This document shows positions 9,881 through 21,532 of a stretch of 64,000 nt of DNA, piece by piece. Numbering within the stretch: the first letter of the stretch is position 1; each line of letters begins with the position of its first letter. This DNA comes from Rhytidiadelphus loreus (Eukaryota; Streptophyta; Bryopsida; Hypnales; Hylocomiaceae): the NCBI GenBank assembly GCA_947034895.1, contig OX344762.1, positions 17,960,760 to 18,024,759 of the forward strand. The letters are read 5' to 3'. The notes under the pieces were generated by a model. It saw only the letters and a list, made by a program, of their open reading frames with translations, did not search any database and had not been told where the DNA came from. A program made the position numbers and the translations under genes.

Positions 9881-11341
9881 ATGGCGGAAAGCATAATAGA
9901 GATGGTTCAACTACTCAAAGATGGAAACCATTTTGAAGCGGCTCGAGTGGTGGATTTGCCAGAATGGTCCGTCTTTGAGGTCCCAGCGCCCTTGCGAGCG
10001 CAAGCCCCGGCAAGTTTTCAGAACAAGGGTTTGGAGCTCGGCCTCCACCGTCGCAGCTTGCAGAAATCTCAGACCGAAGTCTTCAAATTTGAACTAGCTT
10101 CCGTTGTGCACTCAAAGCTCGTCACCATGCAGAGTTCCTGGGGCCATTTCGCACGTGACGTCGTTGTTGATGTGAACAAAGCGAGGTGCGCATATTCAAC
10201 AAGCTCTGCCAGATTCACCGACGAGGAAGTGCAGAACCTCTTGGCGTTGGACGCACTTTTCCTAGTGGTGCTGTTCAAGTACGTCAATGGCCGAGGATTC
10301 TTCTGGAAAGAGTTTCAAGCCTTGGCCGAACGGTTGAGTGAAAACCTCGCAATGATTGCGAAGACGGATTTCTATCTTATAGAAAATCAAGTGCCCATGT
10401 ATCTGCTACAATCTGTCATCAAACAACTGTACGAGAATGATGAAGAAACACAAGCGAAAATTCAAAATGACCCCGCTATCAAAATCGAGGAAGTCGTCGA
10501 GGATGAGCTGGAGAAGGTGCTGAACGAAGCCGTTCTTGCCCTCAACCCTTTCACGTACCCAGAGAACACCGGAAACGTCCTTCCACGCTCTCGGAATAGC
10601 AAAGTCGGGCTTCACAATCACTTACTCAAGACCTACCCTGTTGTCCCCCTGGAGAAATCACTGATCAACTGCCAGCATCTTCTGGATTGCATCTATAGAG
10701 TCGTCTGCGGCCATTCCCTTCCTTTCAAGGTGGATCCCAACGTGCAATCGAATCCTACTCTAGAGAGCATCCCCTCTGCCTCTCGCCTGGAAGCAGTTGG
10801 AATTCGCGTTGTAGGCACTGCCCCGACTGTGAGCAACATCAGACTCAGTGGCAAGGGATACTTGAGAAGTGCAAAGTTGCAGTTGCCCAGCGTGGAGTTG
10901 TATGATGATTACAGTGAGTCGGCATTCCAGAATCTGGCACTTCATGAGCAACAAACTTCCGGGGGCTTGTGTGGGGATTTCAGATGCTACCTCCAGTGTA
11001 TGGCTTCTCTGTGCATCAATGTGGCGGACGTGCAACTTTTGGTCGAGCAAGGAGTGATCAACAACCACATGGGGAACGACATTCTTGTGGGGATGTGGGA
11101 TCGAAGTTTGCGGGGGTTGTTTGCGCCATTTCCTTCGAGCGTATGGGAGGAATGCTACGGTCGTATTCATCACCATCGGAACGCAGCGTTCAAGCAATGG
11201 CGGCAGGAGTGTTGGGTGTTGTTCTTTGCGAGACCGTGGAGGCTGGTGAGTGTATTGGCGGGGATCCTGTTGTTGTTTCTCACTGCTGTGCAGACATGGC
11301 TCACCGCGTTCCCACCCAAGGGTACTAAGCTTAAGGGCTGA
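9881..11341 (+). CDS. DUF247 family protein (plant UPF0481), single exon
   Basis: This is a single uninterrupted frame of 486 residues, the usual length for the plant-specific DUF247 family, whose members often lack introns. Family signatures are in order. DFYLIENQVPMYLLQSV lies near residue 164 (the family's D-LLLENQIP-F-L). PSASRLEAVGIRVV is near 298 (LPSA-EL--AGV-F). Next come LQLPSVELYDDYSESAFQNL and ALHEQ, the helical ADVQLLVEQGVINNHMGNDI, and a C-terminal membrane anchor around 458-477 (VSVLAGILLLFLTAVQTWL). Family members are single-pass membrane proteins; the best-studied ones act in grass self-incompatibility, but most have no known function. ATG 9881 is the first Met of the frame and precedes conserved sequence. 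GC content here is clearly higher than in the flanks. No partner gene is adjacent. Confidence 0.93.
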   Translation: MAESIIEMVQLLKDGNHFEAARVVDLPEWSVFEVPAPLRAQAPASFQNKGLELGLHRRSLQKSQTEVFKFELASVVHSKLVTMQSSWGHFARDVVVDVNKARCAYSTSSARFTDEEVQNLLALDALFLVVLFKYVNGRGFFWKEFQALAERLSENLAMIAKTDFYLIENQVPMYLLQSVIKQLYENDEETQAKIQNDPAIKIEEVVEDELEKVLNEAVLALNPFTYPENTGNVLPRSRNSKVGLHNHLLKTYPVVPLEKSLINCQHLLDCIYRVVCGHSLPFKVDPNVQSNPTLESIPSASRLEAVGIRVVGTAPTVSNIRLSGKGYLRSAKLQLPSVELYDDYSESAFQNLALHEQQTSGGLCGDFRCYLQCMASLCINVADVQLLVEQGVINNHMGNDILVGMWDRSLRGLFAPFPSSVWEECYGRIHHHRNAAFKQWRQECWVLFFARPWRLVSVLAGILLLFLTAVQTWLTAFPPKGTKLKG

Positions 11342-11459
11342 ACCCACTGACATTTTTCGATCTCCAAGGGCAGATGCAGAGAGAAAGAACTCCAACCTCT
11401 TTTTTGAGGTTGCCGTATATTTACAAGTCTTTTCATCTAAGATTCCATATATAGTTGCT

Positions 11460-11661
11460 AAGAACCTACAATGTTGCGGTTGGTGAACTTGACGTCCACG
11501 CCATGCGCCAATCGCGCGCACATCTCAGCTGGGACGGCATCCACCCGCCCAACGCATGCAACAAGCACGCCGTGACAGCGTTTTTCAACGGCCTGCACAT
11601 CACGCCCCCAGGCGGATTCAACTGCTTCCCTGACTTCATAAACTTTGATTCCAGGACATAA
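11460..11661 (+). pseudogene. GDSL esterase/lipase, C-terminal fragment
   Basis: The frame ending in TAA at 11659-11661 reads RAHLSWDGIHPPNACNKHAV, then FFNGLHITPPGGFNCFPDF. This is the C-terminal block of plant GDSL esterase/lipases, where the Asp and His of SWDGIH complete the catalytic triad. No upstream exons with blocks I-III precede it; the DUF247 gene ends 120 bp before. It is therefore an isolated exon relic of high GC, separate from the pseudogene at 14203-17760, which has its own C-terminal block. Confidence 0.55.
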
Positions 11662-14202
11662 ATCCCCGTCTCTCTCTCTGTCTCTATCACCTTCTCATAC
11701 ACCCTTTTAGTATTGATGTTGTAGCTCATGCATTCTTGTAGCTTGAGACGTACGTAATGTTCGTGCTCCAAGGAGCAGCCTCGCTTGTATCCGAACTCCA
11801 TAGCCGGTTCCTTAAATACTTGAAAGCCTGTTCCAAGGTACATATATTTCCCAGCGGCTTGGTAGTCAGACAGTTGTGTACTTCAATAAGGATCAGCTAG
11901 TGCGTGGTGAGGGATGATTATTCTATAGCTCGGTCGTGCTTGTGGCATTTTCAATAAGGTAATAAGGTGATCCCGTAGTGTGCAATAACGCAGTAGACAG
12001 AGGAATTGATTGATTGATTGATTCCAGCGGCTTGGTGGTGGGATTTAGAAACTGGACCTGCCAAGTGTACTATCTGGGTTTTGATGTAATATTAGATTTC
12101 CTTGGAATCTTTGTATGTTGAGTCAGAGATTATGCGGGCTTCAGTGAACACTTGAAGCCAAACGAGTTTTAGAGTTTGGAGTTCTGATTTAATGATTTGC
12201 CGCGGACTGAATGTGGTCAGGAACCTGAATTGGAATACTGGGTTTCAAGGATTTTTGATCAGGAGAGAATAATTGTTTTTTGTCTAGGATCGTTGAAGTT
12301 CTTTGTGCCAATTGCCCAGTTTTCACAGAGAGTGCTGATAAGCAATCTGTCAAATCTCAAAGAATGAAATGGGGGAAATTGGTTGAAGAGCTTACAAAAT
12401 TGCCTAAATGGTGAAAAGAAGGCCATGTTCAATTATTGATTTAAAATTACCAGTTTTCCAAGCAAGGTTTTGGGAAGGTCAACAATTAACGAGAAAAATA
12501 GAGATACCAGCTCACGAGATACATGGAGAGAAAATTTTAAGATAATCCGCTGAAGTAACCTCATAAGCAGTATGTGAAACCCACTACCGGTAATGTTGTC
12601 AGGAACCTGAATTGGAATGTTGTGCAAAGTGTGATTGTGCAGATTAAATCAAAGATGACCAATTCTAGAGCGGTGATTATCGTAGCTATTCTGCTGAAAC
12701 AACTAATGTGGTAGAGTAATGTTGAGACAGATGGGTTCATTCAAATAGCAATTTTATGTAAGCACCATAGACACTGGAAAGATGTCTTCCACTAAATAGA
12801 GATGGTGAAAGAAACTGGCTGCTGGGCCAGCCTCCAGACTGAATATCTCAGTTGTACTGCCGCTAGAATGGGCATTTCTGTATGTTCAAAAGTATACTGC
12901 GCTCAAGTGACGACTAAAGGTGTTTCGGGTCTGTCTCTTATTGACCAGGTACTATCTGACTTTTATGACTATTCAAGACCATGATTCAAGTATACACGTC
13001 ATGCAGATCCATACACATGTGCAGTCCATCAAGTAGGATAATCTCTGAAACTCTGAAACTTATCATACAAATTGATCTTTTCTGGTTTGCGCATAACTTT
13101 CCAGCAAAGTACGTGCACTCTTTTACTTTGCTTACGGAGAATTCTTCACAACATATAGACACAATGTACGTCTCTTGTGACGATTGAACATCTCTGGTGA
13201 GTCTGGAACTCAGGATCTTGCAATACACACAGCCAAATTGTAATTAATCACAATCTACGGAGGACTAACTGTCATTAACGTCAAAAGACTTGCCAATTCC
13301 AAAATTATGGAGAGGAGGATGCCGTCAGTAAGTGGACTCTGTCTTGTGCTCTTTGATTGCAGTTGGGGAATTTCATTTATGATTATTTCACTTTACAATG
13401 ATTTTGAATACCACTGCTATATATCGACCACTGCTTTCATCATTCACGTACTTTTTTTCACTCTCAATCACAGCAAATATGCACATTTCAAGCGAAAATG
13501 GCGTTGTGCATACAGTTTCAACGAGTTCAACCAAGCAAGCCAATTTTATCACAGTACAAGAAGCATTCTAGAACTTGGGAAATGATTTTCAAGGACTCTA
13601 CATGGTGCACTAGATTAAGTGTAATCATGTTACTTGACAATCTACTTCACCAAATGTAGAAGCTCCAGCAGCAAAGAAATCTTCTCCGTTAGATCAATGT
13701 CACTCAAGTGTTGACATCAGACCGTGGGGGACCGCCAAATGCGAGCTTGACTTGACTAATGTGAAGCGAATTTTCAACTCTTGGCAAAGCCAAACTTTGG
13801 ATGAACCCATGCCAGTAGAAAAAGAACAAGACAGAGACAGTAAATGTAATAGTTATGACCCAAAACCCTGTGAAAGCATGCACCTTGTCCTGCTGTCCAC
13901 ATCGAAATAACCTTTAAAACTACAATTTAGACAAACTTTGTAATGCCCAAAGAAGAGTTGGCAACACATCAACCTCAATCCTACATTTATGTCAAGCATG
14001 ACGACTTATCTTATGAGCATAATTGCATATAAACTGACCAAGAACTAGACATCACCCATTGACAATTGAAGACCATTGACATCTTGCGAGGTCACAAATC
14101 AATTCACTTGTAGTGATTATACCACTGCTACTAAATTTGTGACTGAGGATCCTAGTGTGTTTTTCACTGTTTCAATAATTCCAAAGAGTTGAGGGGACCA
14201 CA
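11662..14202. other. Intergenic, no gene recognised
   Basis: Short frames here (e.g. 12802-12984, 13307-13585) have no family signature. A 20-bp phrase, TCAGGAACCTGAATTGGAAT, occurs twice (near 12219 and 12599), and GCGGCTTGGT occurs near 11853 and 12028. I see nothing else of note. Confidence 0.4.
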
Positions 14203-15499
14203 ATGGCAGCAAGCATAAGGCGAAGATTTGCACCAGTGCTATATATGCTCCATCTTCTCAACTGTTGAATTGCATTCTCCCAATTTCAACAGCGCTGCAA
14301 AAACTGCTCGTATCCCGCCGTGTACTCCTTCGATGACTCCTTGCCAGACGTGGGCAACAACATTAATTGCAGCCTTTCCATTGCAATTTGCGCTAGTTTA
14401 TCGTGTTTAGTGGAATCCTTCTAAAGTCCGTAATGGAACATGACTTACGGACGATCGAGATCTAACCATTATGGTTATTTCTGGATCTCTGGGATGATGG
14501 AATTAGATCTCCTGGTTGAGAATGCTACAATTCTCACAAAAAAACTCTACTTTCATATTCCCCAATCCATAACCTCAATGCAGAGGTGGCAAGTATGAAT
14601 TGGATATGAAGAGAGAGCATGGTTATAACTTATGCATTAATTATGCCTCTTTTGACATTATGGTGTCCTGAGAATTTGATTGAACAGGATTCAACAGGAT
14701 TCAACAATTGAGATTTAATTTGTACAATAATGTGAATTCAAAGCATAATAGAAATAACACCCCTTCAGTTGTTACCCCCTTGGCAGCTCGAATGTTGTTC
14801 TAATAAAGATACTCAATCTACTTTCATGTTATCAAGGTCTTAGCTTCAAGTTCCGGGCCCTTTTGAGTTTGTGGCATAATTAAATTGATAACTAATTTTT
14901 GTCTTGGTGGATTATTGTCTGTAGGGTTGGGTAGTTGCTGTGCAGAGCATGCCCACAATTGCAACACTAAATTCATCGATCGTCATATGCTGTGTATGCT
15001 GACTACCAAGATTACTTCTTCAGACACTACGACTCCGCTCTGACTCCTGAAGAAACATTCACAGCAGCTCGTGGACTCCGTGGCACGGTGCAAGCCATTC
15101 TAGATCTTATCGAGGTGAGAACCAGCCACAGTGGGTCTTTTTCTTCAATGATTTTCCCAAACCAATCCTGAAGGAGAAATTAAAACTCTTGAGCAAGTCC
15201 AAAAAAAAGCACTAAACCCAAAGAGGGATTGTGTGAGTTTTGTAAGTACCCAGATCCAAATTTGAAGTTAAAACCCGTTCTTGGGCTTAGCTTTCAAACT
15301 CCATTCCAGGCCCGAGGTTTGCACTAAGATAGGATTGGGTCAAGTCTGAAGCTGCCCCTTATGATTAAAATTTATTCAATAGAATGAATGTTCTTCTGTT
15401 CTGATTTGCAGGGGATTGGGATTGTGGCATTTGGGGGACGTGACCTCCACAGTGTCTACATCAACATGCTCACAGATCCCCGGCGTTACAGTAAGTCAT

Positions 15500-16922
15500 G
15501 TCCTGTAATTAACTCGTTTTTTTTTATTTCAATGTAATCATAAGCGTTAATTTTATTAATGACTTGTTTTAGATTGTGACATTCAAATGCCCAATGTTCT
15601 AAAAACTAGGTCTGGTGACAACAATATGGAAAAATGCCAATTTCTTGAAGCTTTGCCATCGTAGAAAATATGAAGAGTATTACAGCATTAGCAAAGATAT
15701 TAGGGTGATAATTACCAAGAAACACCTGCTCATTTTGTTGCATTTGGAACCTTTTTTTTATAGTACTACACACTTTTGGAAAAAAACATTTAAAAAAAAT
15801 ATATATATAATATTAATAATTAGTATAACACTGAAAATAAAATGTCACCAAAATTTAAGGCCTAAAAAGAAATTAGGCGAAAAGTTATTCATGAAATAGA
15901 TTGACAAAAAAATTCAAGAAAATCAAGACACTTTGATGTTTAAACTATTAGAAAATAATTAAAACATTCAAAAAATTAAAACAACTTTTTCTTTCTTTCT
16001 TAAGAACTTTATGGAGATAAGATTCTTTTAGAAATACGATCTAAAAATTTGCACACAAGGGAACATGTGGAGGATTTGAAATTTGTTGTTTTTAGTTTTC
16101 CTTTGCATTTGTAGGTATATGTGCCTAGTATGGAAATACATTCCTTGTAGGTATATATGCCTAGTATGGAAATACATTCGTAGAAGCTTACCTCTGTGAT
16201 GATAATCTTGGATACTCAAAATTCTTTGAGACTATGAAATCTCAAAATGTAAAAATAAATAAATTATACTTTTTAAATATTAAATGATTTCTTAAAATCT
16301 TCAAAAATATTTACCACAATAAAAGAGGTGTTGCCCATCTTCATTTCAAATTTCAAATCCATTGACCCCATAGGCCCATACTTCAAAAGTTATAGTAGAA
16401 GACTTGATTGACACGTACCGTGTGATGCTCAAATAGTACCAATGTTTTTGTGGAATCACTCATTAAGGTGGATGACTTTCCAATCACTTAACCAATTCAA
16501 CGTATTTGTTGAATGGATATGGTGAGGGGGGAAATTTTCCCATTTCCAAAAATAGATTTCCAAAAGGATTTCATATTTTCTTACATTTCTTTCTTCAAAA
16601 ACAAAATTATCATTAATTTTTTTCTTGAAGATTCTATTCAAACTATTCTTGTTATATAGGTTACCATATTCCCAACCATATGTTGATTACAAAATTGACT
16701 ATGCTTCAAGGTAGGTGAGAATTGTAACTTCCAATGTGTACATCTTGTGATCATTGTATGCTTTCAATTTACACCTCCCCAACATTTTTGCCTAACTAGT
16801 AGAAATGGGTGGTTGGTTAGAAAGGGATTGACTCCCCTAGTCATTGTGATTTGAATGCTTTTTTTGCACTAATTAATTAGACAAATGTTACTGAAGCTTT
16901 GCTGAGGAGTTGGGGGGGGTAA
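15500..16922. other. AT-rich DNA inside the GDSL pseudogene
   Basis: This is probably a large or expanded intron. A possible continuation exon after 15571 reads NCDIQMPNVLKTRSGDNN before a stop, but I cannot tell it from chance. A 37-bp tandem pair (TGTAGGTATAT.TGCCTAGT) lies at about 16110-16182. Confidence 0.4.
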
Positions 16923-17185
16923 GAGCATCCCCAACAGGGAGTTATCTTTCCCCAAACTTGGGACCTCAAACGAGTCAACCTTGACTTTATAGAGATGAGA
17001 CCTCGCGAGTTCTCTATATGAGCTCCAATATAGGGAATTGGGCCTAACTTTTACCAAGTTCTCTATAAATTTGGGGTAGAGATCTTGTTTCGAGACTGGT
17101 ACGCACAAGCTTCTGTATCCCCATCCCCATTTGAGGTCCTTTCCCTAAATTTTTAGGAATACAGAACAGATTGGTGGGGATGCTC
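16923..17185. mobile_element. PIF/Harbinger-type MITE, TAA target duplication
   Basis: The termini GAGCATCCCCA...TGGGGATGCTC are exact inverted copies, flanked on both sides by TAA (16920-16922, 17186-17188). A 3-bp TWA duplication is the hallmark of PIF/Harbinger elements. At 263 bp it has no coding capacity. It lies within the GDSL pseudogene. Confidence 0.75.
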
Positions 17186-17450
17186 TAAGCATTAGAAAAA
17201 GAATGGGTCCTCAAGGGGACCACCAAATCTGAGCAAGCAGTGCCAGCAGTGCAAATAAAAATAATAATATTTTTCTAATTTCTTGAGGCCCCATTCTTGT
17301 AATGCTTACTACAACTGCAATTCGAAGGTGACCTGTGCCAACGCAGGAGTTGTTGGTCTTCAGTTTGTAAGTTTGACAAACATTTATTGTGCTAATCCAG
17401 TTGGGTACCTAAGCTGGGAGGGTATCCACACTTCTAAGTTAATACATTTA

Positions 17451-17723
17451 AGGTGGGTACACCTAAAAGCGCCACTTATTGGCACTGTGTATAGTTAATG
17501 TTGTTAGGCTGATTAGATTTTGATTCAGTTGTGTGGGCAAGAACAAGCACATTCCAACGTACCAAAAAACATAAGATTTGAATACTGTATGCAAAAGTTA
17601 TTAACAATCAAAGTTAGTTTCTGAAAGCGCCATCTACAACCTGTGAAGATGACTGATTTTGAAAATGTATACTTGTTCTAAATGGCGCTTTTAGGTCAGG
17701 TGCCATTTTAGGTGTACCTACCT
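17451..17723. mobile_element. TIR MITE inserted in a GDSL coding exon, TA target duplication
   Basis: The left end AGGTGGGTACACCTAAAA and right end TTTTAGGTGTACCTACCT are near-perfect inverted repeats. A second internal pair (GCGCCA near the left end, TGGCGC near the right) extends the arms. It is flanked by TA (17449-17450, 17724-17725). Removing the element and one TA restores a recognisable GDSL coding stretch, so the boundaries are well supported. It is 273 bp and non-coding. Confidence 0.85.
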
Positions 17724-18239
17724 TAACAAGGCTGTGGAGACTGAATTTCTGAATGGCAGTTAAGTTACATCATCCCTATGCTTGGGTTGAAGTAAGGTAA
17801 GGTAAGAGGCTCAAAAAGCAACCATCTAAGCGCTGATCTGCCTTTTTCATGTATCTCCTCAAATGGAAGTATTTTTAGTTTATTTTTCAGTCAAAGAAAT
17901 ATAGATGAGGAATCTAACCCAAGTTGTTTCATATTTTGTGAAGCATTATTGAATTAGTTACAAATTTTTGAACACAATCTGCTATAGGTCCCTATTTGTG
18001 ATCATAGGCTCTTAGAAACCTATCCATGCTTAGTTTGAAAAAAACCCAGGCCTTGATCAAAAACTAGCATTGCAACATGTATAAAGCAATTGAAATGGTT
18101 TCTAAAAGCATCCCTTTCTAAATCTGAAATGAATGCTTGATTTAATCATTATTTCAGATTTTTCAATGCTTGTAAGAAGGTAGTTGAACAATGAATTCTA
18201 ATTTTGAATTAAATTAGTAGACACCTAACCACTTAGTTA

Positions 18240-18696
18240 GGGCATTTGCAATGCGGACTCGCCATACAAGCCCTGTAACGGTAAATGCAGGGCCATTCCA
18301 CGAGGCCTCAAAAGTGCCGGTTCTTTTTTTGGAAAAATTGATCCAATGCAAAGCCGGCAATCCCAACGTCAAGTGGATTTTTTTGCATTATAAAAAGCAA
18401 GAAAGAAAAGAATCTACATTTAAAAAAAGTTTTTCATCAAAACAAGGGATGTTTGAATTGAATGGCACAATCTACAATGCGAAAAAGGGTTGACAATCAT
18501 TATTATTCTTACACCGAGACAACTTGCAGGCCCTTCAAATATTGCAAATTAGCCGGTCCCAGGTGGTCGCATACTGAGGCCGTGGAATTGAAGGCCCCAA
18601 TAACGCTTGCATTGGAGCACGGTTTTAATACAAAAAATAGTTGGGCCCGGCACAGTGCTGATACTGTTGAGTTTGGCGGGTGCATTGCAGATGCTC
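18240..18696. mobile_element. PIF/Harbinger-type element, TTA target duplication
   Basis: The left end GGGCATTTGCAATGCGGAC matches the inverted right end GTGCATTGCAGATGCTC. TTA flanks both sides (18237-18239, 18697-18699). The GAGCATCTGCAATG terminal motif resembles 16923-17185 (GAGCATCCCCA). Open frames inside (18251-18493, 18462-18746) are chance frames. The length is 457 bp. Confidence 0.75.
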
Positions 18697-19021
18697 TTAG
18701 GAATGAACCCCATGTGGCTCTTAAACCATCCATTGAAGAAGTTTAAACAAATCTCATCAAGCTTCATTGTAATTCACATTTCCATTTTCCACAATTCACA
18801 TGTCCATTTTAGAGCCCCTACTGGATGGTTGAAAATGCCCAATTGGTTTTGGATAAGGCATCTAATTTCTGTGAATTTTCAAAGTAGAACTCACTAAGGC
18901 ACCCTAAACCACACTCTACTAAAGTTGTCTTGATTGTAGCACCAGAATCTAAAAAAATCAGAGCCTACCAACCACAATTAAACATTGGCACGGTTTCAAG
19001 GTACATTTGGAGACACTTTAA

Positions 19022-19559
19022 CCTAAGGAGCCCTAAGCAACTTCTTGAATTCTTCTAGAACCAAATTTGCATATTACAATTTTATGATTTAATTAAAATG
19101 ATCATTTTTCCACAAATAAGAATTCATATCTTCTATCTAATATGATTTTTAATTATTTTTGGGAAAAAAATGAAATTTATATGATTTTTTAAAGTTTATG
19201 TCTTTGAAAAATCATAGTAATTATAAAAAAGTTCACTTTACTGTGAATTTTTTATATTGAAAATAGAGTTTATTACATTGAACATTATGGTGAAGATGGC
19301 ATGCTCTCTTTAGTTATACACAAATAAATTCAATAGAGAAACATGTTCCACAGTGCATTTTGAAACTCTAAAATTTCCAACTTCAAATTGCCATAGACAA
19401 ATCATCATTGCTCCAAATTTGATGGCCAATGGCTCATTGGAAGCAAAATACCCGTGCATATATCATTCACACCTCAAGAGCAACTAAAGCCAAAAGAGTG
19501 TTCCAATTCCCAAAATTCAGTTTAAAAGAACCAAAATTGACATGCTAGGCCCTAAAGGG
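19022..19559 (-). mobile_element. TTAA-flanked, piggyBac-like non-autonomous element, copy 1 (inverted)
   Basis: This is a reverse-complement copy of 21794-22340, aligned along the whole length. It is flanked by TTAA (19018-19021 and 19560-19563). The inner end is intact (CTAGGCCCTAAAGGG|TTAA). The outer end has lost about 10 bp of its terminus and reads TTAA|CCTAAGGAGCCC. It has no ORF of note. Confidence 0.7.
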
Positions 19560-20004
19560 TTAAGGAAACCCTACTATCGAAGTATGGGTACACTAATGGT
19601 TATGGGTGTAGCTACCTTACTGCTTCCCTGATTTCACTTTCTGGGATGCACGATACTGAAGCATGGATTACATTTGCATCCATTTCAGAGTGAACATGTC
19701 AATGATTCACCTATCGAAGGAAGAGTTTCCAGCAGTTTCCAACACTAATCTTCATGCAAAATTCAGGGCGTTCTAGACGATTGAATGTCCAGCAATAACA
19801 CGTTCAGCCCCACGGCAGACAGTATTTGAAGCTCTTTCAGAGATGATTTCTGTACCTAGCAAGCAGTACCCGTAACTTCCTGTACAGATAATCTGCTTGA
19901 GTTTAGGACGCTTTGATTTTGATCTCAGAGAGAAGAGCATGCAGCTATATAGCTTTGTGTTTTCTCTGTGAAAGAATGAATAATATACCCTCCTTAGAAT
20001 TATT

Positions 20005-21246
20005 GCAGGACGTTAAATCCTACATTCGAAGGTGGGCCCAACCTACCTGGCGCCCGGGTCAGACCACGGACCCGGCCTGCCAGTCGACCTCCGTCCACAA
20101 ACAAACCTGACGGACGGAGCGACATAACAACCCCGTCAATGTCCTCGTCCTGCACAAACACATGACCTGCTAGACACAATCCTGTAGAACAACGATTTTG
20201 AAAATTTTAATTTACGTCCTACGCAGGGGACGACGGGTTTAGGATTTAGGGTGGCAGTTTAGATTTTAGGAGTCTTCTTTTGACTATGAACTTATTTACA
20301 TATCCCATATTCTTTGTGTTACCTTCTACCACCCTGTGTGTATATAATAATTTGTCTTTTCAACTCATACCACAAATCATGCATGAATGGCTTCTGAAGC
20401 AAAGTGAAATAGATGTGGTGGCATGCCACATCAACATGGGCCTATTTCAAATGGATGATTTTTTTTTTAAATTAGAGAAGAACCAAGTCCAAACAATTTT
20501 TTTCAAAGTTTTACAAAATCAACATTTTGTGAAACAATTGGAACAACATTTTTTGAAGTTCTCATAGGACTTGTAAAAAAATTGATAACACTTAAAACAA
20601 ATAATTAAAAGTGTTCACTTTATTTGCAAGACCCATAGAAAGATGAATGAACACTTTATTTGTTTTAAGTATTATCAATTTTTTTACAAGTCCTATGAGA
20701 ACTTCAAAAAATGTTGTTCCAATTGTTTCACAAAATGTTGATTTTGTAAAATATTGTTTGGACTTGGTCCTTCTCTAATTTAAAAAAAAAATCATCCATT
20801 TGAAATAGGCCCATGTTGATGTGGCATGCCTCCACATCTATTTCACTTTGCTTCAAAAGCCATTCATGCATGATTTGTGGTATGAGTTGAAAAGACAACT
20901 TATTATATACACACGGGGTGGTAAAAGGTAACACAAAGAATATGGGATATGTAAATAAGTTCATAGTTCAAAGAAGACTCCTAAAACCTAAATTGTCGCC
21001 CAAAATCCTAAACCTATTGTCTCCCTGCGTAGGACGTAAATTAAAATTTTCAAAATCGTTGTCCTACAAGATCGTGTCCTGCAGGTCCTGTGTTTGTGCA
21101 GGACGGGGGCATCGACGGGGTTGTTCTGTCGCTCCATCCGTCAGGTTTGTGTGCGGACGGAGGTGGGCTGGTAGGCCGGCCTCGTGGTCTGACCCGGGCA
21201 CTAGGTAGGCTAGGTCCACCTTTGAATGTAGGATTTAACGTCTTGC
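20005..21246. mobile_element. Mutator-like (MULE) element with ~560-600-bp terminal inverted repeats
   Basis: The ends GCAGGACGTTAAATCC and GGATTTAACGTCTTGC are inverted copies with one mismatch. A perfect 9-bp duplication, AGAATTATT, flanks the element (19996-20004 and 21247-21255), which is the Mutator signature. The two arms (about 20005-20570 and 20640-21246) are near-identical inverted copies over several hundred bp, leaving only ~70 bp of spacer. The outer ~180 bp of each arm are GC-rich (GGACGG and GACCCGGGC-like words) and the rest is AT-rich. Matching frames at 20280-20567 (+) and 20728-20964 (-) arise because the arms mirror each other. There is no transposase, so the copy is non-autonomous. 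Confidence 0.85.
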
Positions 21247-21532
21247 AGAATTATTCAACTGACGGTGATTGGTGACTAGGTGCCTTGACATTTTGATCTC
21301 TGTGAAATAATAACCAGTTTAGTTGAATTTGGAGAATTCCTCGACTTTGGCACTCTTCAAGGCACACGGTTTGAAATGAAAATGTATGCCATGCGGAGGA
21401 TTTGAAATTTGCCTAAGCTCTTGTGTCACAGGCATCTTCCATAGTTGTAGGATGTTTATATATAAGTGTTTATGTTGTAGGTACCTATGTTATAAGCACC
21501 TTCCACGGTTATAGGATATTTATGTTATAGGT

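Larger units (their letters stand above)
14203..17760 (+). pseudogene. GDSL esterase/lipase pseudogene, multi-exon, interrupted by a MITE
   Basis: The family blocks appear in the right order but broken. ATG 14203 opens a signal-peptide-like stretch (PVLYMLHLLNC) that hits TGA at 14266. The same frame then reads CSYPAVYSFDDSLPDVGNN (block I, normally FGDS-SDVGNN; the Gly before the catalytic Ser is now Asp). A shift of one frame is needed for AAFPLQFA and TDDRDLTIMVISGSLG (normally SDGR--IDFI---LG), with further stops at 14408 and 14441. ADYQDYFFRHYDSALTPEE (14998-15054) fits the GNDY block and ends at a GT donor at 15115. The next exon, 15412-15490, reads GIGIVAFGGRDLHSVYINML. The C-terminal block, 17288-17450, reads YNCNSKVTCANAG and GYLSWEGIHTS, with the triad Asp now Glu. 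It is split by the element at 17451-17723, after which NKAVETEFLNG resumes. Two small TIR elements and AT-rich DNA sit in the introns. Confidence 0.75.

Noticed and set aside
10760..11521. 253-residue minus-strand frame opposite DUF247
   Set aside because: It is an antisense shadow of a well-supported gene, with no domain of its own.
14995..15490. Independent novel gene reading ADYQDYFFRHYDSA and SVYINML
   Set aside because: Block order upstream and downstream shows that it is the middle of the GDSL pseudogene.
18251..18897. Several overlapping frames around 18.2-18.9 kb
   Set aside because: They fall mostly inside the TTA-flanked Harbinger-type element and run on both strands.
20280..20964. 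Two nearly identical small proteins on opposite strands (20280-20567 and 20728-20964)
   Set aside because: They are mirror images created by the long inverted repeats of the Mutator-like element, with no family signature.
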